Shown: positions 21,170-29,613 of the stretch, in pieces
Position numbering within the stretch: position 1 is the first letter of the stretch
Layout of the letters: the number at the start of each line of letters is the position of its first letter
Assembly (NCBI GenBank): GCA_001781105.1
Contig: MFKV01000004.1
Span: forward strand, 1 to 45,821
Source: Candidatus Kaiserbacteria bacterium RIFCSPHIGHO2_01_FULL_54_36
GTDB taxonomy: Bacteria > Patescibacteriota > Minisyncoccia > Phycocordibacterales > UBA2100
Direction: 5' to 3'
DNA length: 45,821 nt
Made by a program: the position numbers and the translations under genes
Notes under the pieces: model-generated
The model's database searches: none
What the model saw: only the letters and a program-made list of their open reading frames with translations
What the model was told of the DNA's origin: nothing

Positions 21170-22634
21170 CGGCGTATCTTCTACACCCCCAGCCGTACCC
21201 TTGGCAGGAGGACCTAATGCAGACCAAAAAGCGGTAGTCACACCTGTGCCCGAGGCGCACATTCTTGAAGAAGTAATAATCAAAAAAGCGAAGTCCCTCG
21301 GCCGTAGGCCAACAGGCGAGGCTGCCCCGGTAGCAAAAAAGGTGCCGCCTCCGCCTCCGCTGCCAGCACAACCGTCTCCTATACCTCCCGCTCCAGTGCC
21401 GGCTAAAGCCGCGTCAGTCATACCCGTGCAGCCGCCCGCGCGTCCTGCACCTGCCGGTATGCCCGCGCCGCAGGGGACGCCCGTCGATATCTCGAAGCCG
21501 CCGGTGCGTGAGGCGCCGGCGCTCGGCAGTGATATCGAGAAAATTCTTGCGGGCGTGAAATTGCCCGAGCGCCAAGCTCCTTCTACGGAGAAACGCTCTC
21601 CAGCCGAACCGACAAAATTTGATACCACGCTCGGCACTACTGCGGCGGAGGCAATTCGAGCACCAGGGCAGGCAGCGCCTTTGCAAGAAACGGTCGCGAC
21701 ACCCAAAGACGTGCCTCCGGTCCTGACACCACAGCAAGCAGAACAAGGCGCCAGCAGCGTTGTGGCCGTTCACACACTCAAAAACGACCTGCAAGGAGTC
21801 GTGCGTGACAAAAAGATCTCCGTTGTGAAAGCGGTTTCACTTGAAGAAGAGCGCAGAGCGCGACGGGCTGCCTCCACACCGAGTACCCCCGCAACAGTGC
21901 AACGCTCCAAGCGGACCTTCGGCGTCATCTTTACCGTGCTATTGCTTTTCGGGCTCGGGGCGGCAGCGATTTTTGGCGTTACCACTATCATGAACCAGCA
22001 GCAAGATCAGCCGCCTCTCGATACAAGCTCATCCATCCTGTTCGCAGAACAAAGCCTGCTCCTTTCGCTCGACGATCAATCGCCCAATGACCTGAAACGT
22101 GCGCTCGCCGCCGCCCGCTCGAGCCCTGGGACGCTCGGCTCAATTATCCGCATCATTCCCGTCATCACCGCACCCTTGCCGGATGGTTCGATGCAGAAGC
22201 GGCCAGCCACCTTCCAAGAGTTTATGAGTGCCCTAGGCGCGCACGCGCCGGACGATCTCTTGCGTGCTGTTGGGAATGATTTCTTCTTTGGCATACACAC
22301 TGTTGATGAGAACGCTCCATTGCTCGTCATCCCGCTCATAGCGCACGATCGTGCCTTCCAAGCCATGCTCCAGTGGGAAGAGAGACTCAATGCCGATCTC
22401 TCTCCCGGCTTTACCGCGCTCTCCGTGCTTACGACAGATGGGGACGGTCTTCCGGTAAAGCGCAGCTACCAAGACCTCGTGATGCGCAATTATGATGTGC
22501 GCGCCCTCAAGGATGACTCTGGCACCATACAGCTTTTCTACTCGTTCCCGACCCAAAACATTCTCATCATCGCGGAGAGCCCGTACTCATTCACCGAGAT
22601 CATCTCTCGCCTCCAGGCAGGGCGTAATCTTTGA
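21120..22634 (+). CDS. Single-pass membrane protein with Pro-rich cytoplasmic region
   Basis: About 504 aa from the ATG at 21120 (a GTG at 21108 is the alternative). The first ~265 aa are disordered, rich in Pro, Ala and Glu, with a PPPPPLPAQPSPIPPAP stretch. A single membrane helix follows (FGVIFTVLLLFGLGAAAIFGV, about 270-290). The ~200-aa outer domain has mixed alpha/beta character (LLVIPLIAHDRAFQAMLQWEERL; YDVRALKDDSGTIQLFYSF). I do not recognise the outer domain. The gene overlaps the 3' end of pnp by 50 bp, so the two are co-transcribed and probably translationally coupled. The direction of insertion (N-in) is inferred from the charge pattern. Confidence 0.7.
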   Translation: MADENKAATEDHRGESSGVSSTPPAVPLAGGPNADQKAVVTPVPEAHILEEVIIKKAKSLGRRPTGEAAPVAKKVPPPPPLPAQPSPIPPAPVPAKAASVIPVQPPARPAPAGMPAPQGTPVDISKPPVREAPALGSDIEKILAGVKLPERQAPSTEKRSPAEPTKFDTTLGTTAAEAIRAPGQAAPLQETVATPKDVPPVLTPQQAEQGASSVVAVHTLKNDLQGVVRDKKISVVKAVSLEEERRARRAASTPSTPATVQRSKRTFGVIFTVLLLFGLGAAAIFGVTTIMNQQQDQPPLDTSSSILFAEQSLLLSLDDQSPNDLKRALAAARSSPGTLGSIIRIIPVITAPLPDGSMQKRPATFQEFMSALGAHAPDDLLRAVGNDFFFGIHTVDENAPLLVIPLIAHDRAFQAMLQWEERLNADLSPGFTALSVLTTDGDGLPVKRSYQDLVMRNYDVRALKDDSGTIQLFYSFPTQNILIIAESPYSFTEIISRLQAGRNL

Positions 22635-22643
22635 GAGCGCTCT

Positions 22644-22672
22644 TTGACTTTTGCATTTGCGTCACATACGAT
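22644..22672 (+). promoter_or_regulatory. Promoter of the DksA/TraR gene, leaderless
   Basis: -35 TTGACT, 17-bp spacer, -10 TACGAT, then 6 nt to the ATG at 22679. Both hexamers and spacer are good, which makes this the clearest leaderless case in the window. Confidence 0.7.
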
Positions 22673-22678
22673 TGGAAC

Positions 22679-23053
22679 ATGAAGAAAGTTCCTGATGTGG
22701 AACTCACCGAAGAGCAGCTAGAGGAGCTGCGCGGCGCACTTGGGGCGGAGAAAGATTCGCTCGAAGAAGAGCTCGCTGCGCATGGCAAGAAAATAGGGGG
22801 CGAGTGGGAAGGGGATTCGGAATCCAAGGGTGCTGAGGCCGATCCAATAGACGCGGCGGACAATATTGAAGAACTTGCGACCAACATTCCGCTCGTCGGA
22901 GAAATGCAGAAGCGTTACAAAGAGATCGAAGAGGCGCTTGAGAAAATAGAGGCGGAAACGTACGGCTCCTGCGAAACGTGCGGTGACCCTATTCCGTATG
23001 ACCGCCTCGAAGCCAACCCTGCTGCCAAAACCTGCATCGCACACACAATATAA
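22679..23053 (+). CDS. DksA/TraR-type zinc-finger protein
   Basis: 124 aa from the ATG at 22679; the ORF-track start at 22631 precedes the promoter. An N-terminal coiled coil (ELTEEQLEELRGALGAEKDSLEEELAAHG; MQKRYKEIEEALEKIE) leads to the finger GSCETCGDPIPYDRLEANPAAKTC followed by IAHTI. In the family the finger is CxxC...CxxC; here the fourth ligand position is His (CIAH), which can still bind zinc. DksA-like proteins act in the RNA polymerase secondary channel. The coiled-coil tip motif of true DksA (DxxDxA) is present only approximately as DPIDAADN, so function in ppGpp response is uncertain. Confidence 0.85.
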   Translation: MKKVPDVELTEEQLEELRGALGAEKDSLEEELAAHGKKIGGEWEGDSESKGAEADPIDAADNIEELATNIPLVGEMQKRYKEIEEALEKIEAETYGSCETCGDPIPYDRLEANPAAKTCIAHTI

Positions 23054-23097
23054 ACTCACAACTTCACTCAGTGGCGGCGCTCTGAGGCGGCGCCACT

Positions 23098-23106
23098 TGC
23101 TACAAT
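23098..23106 (+). promoter_or_regulatory. Extended -10 of comM, leaderless
   Basis: TGCTACAAT ends 7 nt before the ATG at 23114. Confidence 0.6.
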
Positions 23107-23113
23107 TGCACGA

Positions 23114-24685
23114 ATGGGTTCGAAGCAAAAAATAGAATCGGGATTCGCACGAGTGTATGGCGCGCAGCCGATGCTGCCGAAAGGCGCAGTAGTCTCCGTC
23201 GAGTGCGACATCGTGAAAGGCTTGCATGCCTTTACGATCGTGGGGCTACCGGATAAATCGGTGGAGGAGGCGAAAGACCGATTGGCAGCGGCGATAAAAA
23301 ATACTGAATTTGAAGATGAAGAACGCGCATTAGAATCGCCGAAACGCTCGAACAAGAAGATCGTGCTCTCGCTCGCGCCCGCCGCGCTCAAAAAAGAAGG
23401 CGCGGTCTTCGATCTACCGCTCGCGCTCTCTTTTTTGCTCGCATCCGAGCAAATCCATTTTCTCCCGCAAGGAAAAATGTTCGCCGGCGAGCTGGCGCTC
23501 GATGGAGTAGTACGCCGGATCCTGGGCACCCTCTCGATCGCGAGCGCAGCATTCGACAAAGGCTTCACCGATATCTACGTCCCCGAAGAAAACGTCGCCG
23601 AGGCTTCGCTCATTTCAGGGTTGATGGTACATCCGGTCGCATCACTGCGCGACGTTATCGACCAGCTTGAAGACATTGAGTCACATATGGTGCGCACCGT
23701 GCCAAATGTAGAGCGGCCTGCGCGCGAAGAGGACGACACCGCGCTCGACGAGATCCGCGGCCAGGAAAGCGCCAAGCGCGGGCTCATCATCGCCTCTGCA
23801 GGCGGACACAATCTCGCGCTCTATGGCCCACCTGGGACAGGGAAGACTCTGCTTGCGCGGGCTGCCGTCTCGATCCTTCCGGATCTGACCGAGAGTGAAA
23901 TGATCGAAGTGACGACGATCCACTCGCTCTCGGGCACTCTCATGGGCGATGCGATCTTCCGCCCGCCGTTCCGCTCACCGCACCACACGAGCTCATATGC
24001 GGCCCTGATCGGCGGCGGCTCATCGGGCATTCGGCCGGGAGAAGCGACACTCTCGCATCGTGGCGTGCTTTTTTGCGACGAATTTCCAGAATTCCACCGC
24101 GATGTCATCAACGCGCTTCGCGAGCCGCTCGAAGACCGCGTGGTAAGTATTTCGCGCGCCAAAGGCTCCGCCACCTTTCCGGCAAATTTCATGCTCATCG
24201 CAGCGCTCAACCCCTGTCCGTGCGGATTCTTGGGCACCAAGGCGTGCCAATGCATGCCACACATCGTGGAAAAATACCGCCGCAAGATTTCCGGACCGGT
24301 TGCTGATCGTATTGATATGTGGGTATCCGTCGGGCACCTCTCGCCCGAGACACTCTCGACAAAAGCGAAGCGCGGCGGCGGCGAGACCAAAAAAGCGCGC
24401 GAGCATGTCGCTCGTGCTCGCGCGCGCCAATATGCGCGGTTCGAGCATCTCAAGAATGTCTCAACCAATGCGGATATGGGGCCCAAAGAAATCGAATCGC
24501 TCGCCGAGCTCACCCCGAAGGCTGAGGAAGCACTGCAGGGGGCTGCGCGCTCGATGAAGCTCTCTCCGCGCGGCTACCACCGCACGATCAAGCTCGCGCG
24601 CACCATCGCCGATCTCGCCGGAAGCAATCCTATCGAGCCCAGCCACATGTTGGAGGCGCTCCAGTACCGCGCCCGTGAGATTTGA
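23114..24685 (+). CDS. comM: YifB/ComM-type Mg-chelatase-like AAA+ ATPase
   Basis: 523 aa, full length. The N-terminal Lon-protease-like domain carries the family hallmark FTIVGLPDKSVEEAKDRL and SLAPAALKKEGAVFDLPLAL. The AAA+ core has Walker A GPPGTGKT (238-245), Walker B VLFCDEFPEF, sensor SATFPANFMLIAALNPCPCG and a Cys cluster (CPCGFLG...CQC, about 368-381). The C-terminal lid with SMKLSPRGYHRTIKLARTIADL is typical. In Vibrio and others ComM is a branch-migration helicase that helps integrate imported DNA. Together with RarA, UvrD and the pilus-like locus it suggests DNA uptake, though comM is also common in non-competent bacteria. Confidence 0.95.
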   Translation: MGSKQKIESGFARVYGAQPMLPKGAVVSVECDIVKGLHAFTIVGLPDKSVEEAKDRLAAAIKNTEFEDEERALESPKRSNKKIVLSLAPAALKKEGAVFDLPLALSFLLASEQIHFLPQGKMFAGELALDGVVRRILGTLSIASAAFDKGFTDIYVPEENVAEASLISGLMVHPVASLRDVIDQLEDIESHMVRTVPNVERPAREEDDTALDEIRGQESAKRGLIIASAGGHNLALYGPPGTGKTLLARAAVSILPDLTESEMIEVTTIHSLSGTLMGDAIFRPPFRSPHHTSSYAALIGGGSSGIRPGEATLSHRGVLFCDEFPEFHRDVINALREPLEDRVVSISRAKGSATFPANFMLIAALNPCPCGFLGTKACQCMPHIVEKYRRKISGPVADRIDMWVSVGHLSPETLSTKAKRGGGETKKAREHVARARARQYARFEHLKNVSTNADMGPKEIESLAELTPKAEEALQGAARSMKLSPRGYHRTIKLARTIADLAGSNPIEPSHMLEALQYRAREI

Positions 24686-24700
24686 AACCATATAAAACGC

Positions 24701-24726
24701 GAGGGACCCGTGGGTCCCTCTGTTAT
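24701..24726 (+). terminator. Intrinsic terminator of comM
   Basis: Perfect 8-bp stem GAGGGACC/GGTCCCTC with tetraloop CGTG, then TGTTATTT. It starts 15 bp after the stop codon. Confidence 0.8.
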
Positions 24727-24759
24727 TTGAACACCAGCCCCCAACGACGAGCGCCCCGG

Positions 24760-25134
24760 TCAGAGCAGCCTAAGAAGCTTCAGGCAATCGGCAACCTTTG
24801 CGTCGAGAAGCTCTGGATTCGTTCCCACTGCCCAGTCCGCTCCCAATTCGAGTGCCTCTTCACCTGACGCACCGCAGAAAATGGTCTTCGGACGCATGAC
24901 GTTGCCCTTGGAAGGCAGCGCTCGGAACGCTTTCATGGTATCGGCATCGTTTTCGCCTTCACCGAACACGACGACGTCCAGCCTGTGCTTTGCGATGCAC
25001 TTCTGCGCTGAGTCCGCACCAGCAGCTTCAAGCGCTTCAAAGCCGTACTTCTCAGCCGTCAAGCAAAGCTTCCGGCGGAGCAGGGGGTCTCCGGAAACGA
25101 TCAAGCAAATCTTGGAAGTACTTCCCTTCGGCAT
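24760..25134 (-). CDS. Degenerate receiver-like protein
   Basis: 124 aa from the ATG at 25134, chosen because AAAGGAG lies 6-7 nt upstream; the ORF track starts 30 bp earlier. The sequence follows the five-strand receiver (REC) plan: KICLIVSGDPLLRRKLCLTAEKYG; LDVVVFGEGEND; RPKTIFCGASGEEALELGADWAVGTNP. The phosphoacceptor Asp at the end of strand 3 is replaced (VVVFGEGEN), and the conserved Lys near strand 5 is Thr. It should therefore not be phosphorylated in the normal way; it may bind a partner as a pseudo-receiver. The C-terminus VADCLKLLRLL is a helix. No kinase gene is visible in the window. Confidence 0.6.
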   Translation of the reverse strand: MPKGSTSKICLIVSGDPLLRRKLCLTAEKYGFEALEAAGADSAQKCIAKHRLDVVVFGEGENDADTMKAFRALPSKGNVMRPKTIFCGASGEEALELGADWAVGTNPELLDAKVADCLKLLRLL

Positions 25135-25224
25135 GGCAATCTCCTTTAAGCCATGACTCGCCATTCCGTGGCGACCGGTTTCTTCTCCGGCGCAACTATA
25201 TGCGAAAGGTGCTACGCTGTCTAC

Positions 25225-26232
25225 CTAGATCGTTTCCTTGCTGTCGGAGAAATAGACTTTGTTGCGAGAGATGCCGAGCGATCTCAGTCGCTTAAGCACA
25301 AAATCTTGCATTGTTTTCTCGCTTTTGAATTCGACGACTTTCTTATCGTCTATCACTGCCCACGCGCCAACGTCGCGCAAGACATCGGTCTTGCTGAACA
25401 CGATGTGCGTGACGCCGTTCATACGGATAGCGCGCTCGAGCGAAGCCATGTTCATCCAATTCGTCTGCCGGCGGCGGCCGGTCGTTGCACCAAACTCTTC
25501 GCCGATGTCGCCGATTGTATCGAACACCGCCCCCACAGGCTGAAATTTCTTGCTGCCGACGTAGGTCTCGTAGATCTTCGCGACTCCCCACACGCTGCGG
25601 ACTGCATGTGCAGGTAGGCCGTTCAGGAGTGCGCCGGCGGTCGTGCAGTGCGAAGAAGTGACGAACGGATAGTCGCCCCAGTCGATGTCGAGTCCGAATC
25701 CTTGCGCGCCCTCAGCAAGAACATGTTTGTTGCCTTTCACCTCAAACCACTCGTCATACAGGTCGATGAGGTAGGGCTTGAGAGCCTTCACATGCTCGGC
25801 GCGAAGCCCGGTGCGGCCGTACTTGTCGCGGTACGCAGGTCCATTGCCACGGCCGGTCGTGCCGATCTTGCCACCCTTCTGTTTGTCCTCATTCTTGTGC
25901 GCATCGGTTATGACATGCGTGTTCTTCGCAATGAAGATCTTCCCTTTCGTGCGCACGCCACCCTTTTCGAGCATGGCTATCTCGCGGAAGAATTGATCAG
26001 GATCGAGTACGCAGCCGGAGCCGATAATGGATTTGATGCCAAAAAAAACGCCCGCCGGAATATGGTGGGTGATGAATTTCTTCCCTTTGTGGAAGATCGT
26101 GTGCCCGGCGTTGCATCCGCCGTTGTAGCGGAGCACGTGGGTGTAGGAGTGTTTATTTGCCAAATAGTGGGCAACTTTGCCCTTGCCACAATCTCCATAC
26201 TGGAGATCAACTATGACATCCAAAGTCAACAC
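25225..26232 (-). CDS. purA: Short-form adenylosuccinate synthetase
   Basis: 335 aa, about 90-100 residues shorter than typical bacterial PurA and close to the archaeal short form. The P-loop-like start YGDCGKGKVAHYL keeps the catalytic Asp (GDxGKGK), so it is not of the PurZ type, in which this Asp is replaced. Other family blocks are NGGCNAGHTI, GTTGRGNGPAY, LAEGAQGFGLDIDWGDYPFVTSS, EEFGATTGRRRQTNW, and the IMP/GTP segment NGVTHIVFSKTDVL. It converts IMP plus Asp to adenylosuccinate, a salvage step to AMP. No purB is in the window. Start is GTG 26232 (TTG 26229 possible), 9 nt after TGCTAGACT; no Shine-Dalgarno. Confidence 0.9.
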   Translation of the reverse strand: MLTLDVIVDLQYGDCGKGKVAHYLANKHSYTHVLRYNGGCNAGHTIFHKGKKFITHHIPAGVFFGIKSIIGSGCVLDPDQFFREIAMLEKGGVRTKGKIFIAKNTHVITDAHKNEDKQKGGKIGTTGRGNGPAYRDKYGRTGLRAEHVKALKPYLIDLYDEWFEVKGNKHVLAEGAQGFGLDIDWGDYPFVTSSHCTTAGALLNGLPAHAVRSVWGVAKIYETYVGSKKFQPVGAVFDTIGDIGEEFGATTGRRRQTNWMNMASLERAIRMNGVTHIVFSKTDVLRDVGAWAVIDDKKVVEFKSEKTMQDFVLKRLRSLGISRNKVYFSDSKETI

Positions 26233-26334
26233 AGCTGCCGTAGTCTAGCAGACCACGGGCCTCGCCGCAAATGCCGCAATTTAGAGAAATATTCGAATTA
26301 TAAGAAACGCTGTTTGCAGGAGATTGTGCATAAT

Positions 26335-27447
26335 TTAGAAAGGATTACGGATGCCATTGCGTATCTCGAAGTGCAGGTGCGAACCAGTTGACTTGCCTGT
26401 AGAGCCAACGTATCCGATCACTTGGCCCTGGACAACGTGCTGCCCCCCTTCAACCGCGACCCGGGACTGGTGCGCGTAGAGGGTTTGCGAGCCATTGGCA
26501 TGCCTGATGACGACGTAATTGCCGTAGCCTGTGTTCCACCCACTTTCTTTGGCGACAATGACATCGCCTTCAGCCGAAGCAAGTATCGGCGTGCCGACAG
26601 GAGCTGCCAAGTCCACGCCGTTGTAGCCGTGGACGCCCTGCGTCTTCACGTAGCGGGCAAGCGGGATCATGTAGTAGCCGATCTGTATTGCCGTGCCTTT
26701 CGGCCCCGAGAGTATGGCTATTGTCCCAGTTTTTGAAGAAGAATTCTTCGACAGCACAGGGGCTGCCGCGACTTCGCCGTCGGGAATAAGAATATCTACT
26801 CCGACAGCAAGGTTCCCATCAGTAATATCATTGAATGTTGCGATCTCCGTGACATCCGCTCCAAATCGCTTCGCTACGCTTGCGAGCGTATCGCCCTTCT
26901 TGACCGTGTACTTAACCCCCGTAACTGGAAGAATGACGAGCTTCTGCCCTATCTGTAGCGCGCTTCCTCGCGGCAAATCGTTGGCCCATATAATCGTATT
27001 GGGCGAGACGTTGAAAAGCTTCGCTACGCCATTCAGCGTATCTCCCGATCGAACGATGTAGAGGCTAATCGTAGAGTTCTTGGGTTTTTCAATATCCGCG
27101 ATGGTTCCGGACGGGCCTTCTTCTGGGACAAGGGCTGAGTTGTCGGCAATATTTATCTCACCGCCACCGCGGCCGGCCATCGGGTCAGCGTTCATCGCGG
27201 GCTTGGGTAGCGCCATGGTCTGGAGATTACTTCCGCCTGAGACAGCGTTGGTCTGCCTTTCTGGCTTTTGCAGTATTGCAGCCATAAAATTCCCTAAAAC
27301 AGACGCCCGCGCGGTCGCGGGCAGAAGGGTGCCAAGCACGAGGATAAGCGATATGAGAGTAGCCGCCGTGCGCACGGATCTCAACGATGTATATTTCACC
27401 GCTCGCGGAATTGCCAAATCCGCCTGCGGATCACTTTTTTTACCCAA
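26335..27447 (-). CDS. LysM-M23 murein endopeptidase
   Basis: 370 aa from a TTG (a GTG at 27399 is the alternative). An N-terminal signal segment (TAATLISLILVLGTLLPATARAS) is followed by a low-complexity region and two LysM domains (YIVRSGDTLNGVAKLFNVSPNTII; YTVKKGDTLASVAKRFGADVTEI). An M23 domain follows with HxxxD-type motif HGYNGVDLAAPVGTPI and the HLHFEIR motif near the C-terminus, so the zinc site is complete. It should bind and cut peptidoglycan crosslinks outside the cell, either for its own growth or against a host wall. The protein ends right after the M23 core. Confidence 0.9.
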   Translation of the reverse strand: MGKKSDPQADLAIPRAVKYTSLRSVRTAATLISLILVLGTLLPATARASVLGNFMAAILQKPERQTNAVSGGSNLQTMALPKPAMNADPMAGRGGGEINIADNSALVPEEGPSGTIADIEKPKNSTISLYIVRSGDTLNGVAKLFNVSPNTIIWANDLPRGSALQIGQKLVILPVTGVKYTVKKGDTLASVAKRFGADVTEIATFNDITDGNLAVGVDILIPDGEVAAAPVLSKNSSSKTGTIAILSGPKGTAIQIGYYMIPLARYVKTQGVHGYNGVDLAAPVGTPILASAEGDVIVAKESGWNTGYGNYVVIRHANGSQTLYAHQSRVAVEGGQHVVQGQVIGYVGSTGKSTGSHLHFEIRNGIRNPF

Positions 27448-27690
27448 AATAAGCCTACAAAATGTCTAACTGGAGCCACGGCACGGGCAGAAGATCGGAA
27501 ATATGGCTCTAAATCTCGCTCAAAAAAGACAACTGCGAGACGAGCCGGGAACAGGAAGTGCCGCTCCGTTCACTCTACCCTCATGGTTGTTCATGGTCAA
27601 TTCATATTGAGTTTGGGCGGTGGATAACGGTACGTGTCAATGGATTTTAGTCATATTTTAAGCCATTTCCTAAATGAAGGAGCAGACGCA

Positions 27691-27699
27691 TGCTATAGT
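27691..27699 (+). promoter_or_regulatory. Extended -10 of the uvrD/pcrA gene, leaderless
   Basis: TGCTATAGT ends 6 nt before the ATG at 27706. This selects 27706 over the ORF-track start 27634. Confidence 0.65.
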
Positions 27700-27705
27700 C
27701 CGCGC

Positions 27706-29613
27706 ATGTCTGTGCTCGATACTCTCAATGATCGACAGCAAACTGCTGTCCTCCATACCGAGGGACCACTTTTGATAATCGCCGGTGCCGGAGCGGGAAA
27801 AACGAAGACCATTACCCATCGGATTGCCCACCTCATCGAGAAAGGGACGCACGCGTACAGGATACTTGCGCTCACATTTACCAACAAAGCAGCAGGTGAG
27901 ATGCGCGAGCGGGTCCGGAAACTCGTGCCCGCCGGGCGCGGGGTGCCTCTCATTTCTACCTTTCACTCCCTGGGCGTGCGGATCTTGCGAGAATTCGCCG
28001 GACGTGCAGGAATTGAACGCAATTTCAGTATTTGGGATCACGACGACAGCCTGCGGGCGCTCAAGCGAATTCTTGATACGAAAGATGATTCTCTCGCACC
28101 GCGCGCCGCACTCTCGCGGATCTCCCGCGAGAAAGGGGCGGGCATCACGGTTGAAGCATTCGAGAAAGCTGCTCGCAATTTTAGGGAGCGCGACATCGCA
28201 CGCGCGTGGCAGCAATATGAAAATGCACTTCACGAAGAGGGGGCGCTCGATTTTGACGACTTACTAGTCCGCACATTGCGGCTTCTGCAAAACTCTCATG
28301 ATGTGCTCTCGCTCTTGCAAGAGCGCTGGACTCATCTCACGATAGATGAATATCAAGATACCAACTTTGTGCAATACGAGATCGCGAGGCTCTTGGCGGG
28401 GGCGCGAATGAATATCTGTGTCGTTGGCGACATCGACCAAAATATATACAGCTGGCGAGGGGCCGATATCGGACACCTGTTGCAATTCGAACATGCGTTC
28501 CCCAATACGGCGGTGGTGACCCTCGAGCAAAATTATCGCTCCACCCGCACCATACTTGCTGCAGCGAATTCGGTCATCGAGAAGAACATTCGCCGCAAGC
28601 CAAAGAATTTATTTACGGAAGGTGAGATCGGGGAGCCGATATTGCTCTATGGCGCACAAAACGAAGTGGACGAGGCATGGTTCGTTGCCGGCGCCGCCAC
28701 AAAACTTACCGAACGTGGGGTGATGCCAAGCGAGATCGCGGTCCTGTATCGCGAAAATTTCCAATCGCGAGTTCTCGAAGAGGCATGTCTGCATATGGGA
28801 GTGCCCTACCTTGTGCTCGGTACACGGTTCTTCGAGCGCAAGGAAGTAAAAGACCTCCTCAGCTACCTGCGCGCGAGCCTCAACCCGAAGAATCGCACCG
28901 ACCTTATCCGCATCGCAGGAGTCCCAGCCCGTGGCATCGGCCGCGTAACGATAGAGAAGATGCTCGCAGGACAAGGCGGCGACCTGCCAGCTGGAGCGCG
29001 CTCGAAGGTAGCGGCATTCCGGCAGGTACTTTTGAGTATTCAGAAAGCTATTGGCGTGCTCCCGGCATCCGAAGCTGTCAGGTTCGCCGCAGAAGCGAGC
29101 GGGATGGAGAAAATGTTTAAAGATATGGGTGAAGAAGGAAGAGAGCGGCTCCTAAACATCGGCGAGCTTATCAACGTGGCGACCAAATACGATTCTGCGA
29201 AGCCGTCGGAGGGAATCGAGCAACTTTTGGAAGAAGCGGCGCTTCAGAGCGAGCAAGATGGCCTCGGCGTCTCGGGAAGCCCTAGTGAAAGACCTGAAGC
29301 GCTCTCGCTCATGACCGTGCACGCATCGAAGGGACTTGAATTCGAGGCGGTCTTTATCGTTGGCTTAGAACAAGGCTTATTTCCATGGACGCGCGTCGAC
29401 GAGAATCGCGATCCGGAGGAAGAGCGGCGTTTGTTCTATGTAGCGCTTACGCGAGCGAAGAAGCGCTTATTCCTATCGTACGCCGACGAGCGAATGAAAT
29501 ATGGCTCTCGGGATCGCGCCATTCCTTCTGAATTTTTGAGTGACATTGATGCCCGGCTCATAGAATATGCCCGGCCCTACACAACGACCTATGAGGAAAA
29601 AACGATCCGGTAG
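27706..29613 (+). CDS. UvrD/PcrA/Rep-type SF1 DNA helicase
   Basis: 635 aa, slightly shorter than the usual 720, lacking most of the C-terminal Tudor-like tail. SF1A motifs are complete: Q motif LNDRQQTAVLH, motif I AGAGAGKTKTI (about 25-35), Ia LTFTNKAAGEMRERV, II TIDEYQDTN, III VGDIDQNIYSWRGAD, IV LEQNYRST, V MTVHASKGLEFEAVFIVGL, and VI EEERRLFYVALTRAKKRLFL. It unwinds DNA 3' to 5' in repair and fork clearance. ksgA overlaps its 3' end by 23 bp, indicating one transcript. The start is fixed by an extended -10 box 6 nt upstream. Confidence 0.95.
   Translation: MSVLDTLNDRQQTAVLHTEGPLLIIAGAGAGKTKTITHRIAHLIEKGTHAYRILALTFTNKAAGEMRERVRKLVPAGRGVPLISTFHSLGVRILREFAGRAGIERNFSIWDHDDSLRALKRILDTKDDSLAPRAALSRISREKGAGITVEAFEKAARNFRERDIARAWQQYENALHEEGALDFDDLLVRTLRLLQNSHDVLSLLQERWTHLTIDEYQDTNFVQYEIARLLAGARMNICVVGDIDQNIYSWRGADIGHLLQFEHAFPNTAVVTLEQNYRSTRTILAAANSVIEKNIRRKPKNLFTEGEIGEPILLYGAQNEVDEAWFVAGAATKLTERGVMPSEIAVLYRENFQSRVLEEACLHMGVPYLVLGTRFFERKEVKDLLSYLRASLNPKNRTDLIRIAGVPARGIGRVTIEKMLAGQGGDLPAGARSKVAAFRQVLLSIQKAIGVLPASEAVRFAAEASGMEKMFKDMGEEGRERLLNIGELINVATKYDSAKPSEGIEQLLEEAALQSEQDGLGVSGSPSERPEALSLMTVHASKGLEFEAVFIVGLEQGLFPWTRVDENRDPEEERRLFYVALTRAKKRLFLSYADERMKYGSRDRAIPSEFLSDIDARLIEYARPYTTTYEEKTIR

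Noticed and set aside
25225-26232. PurZ (2-aminoadenine genome synthesis)
   Set aside because: Short length first suggested PurZ, but the catalytic Asp in GDCGKGK is retained and no phage context or partner genes are present.
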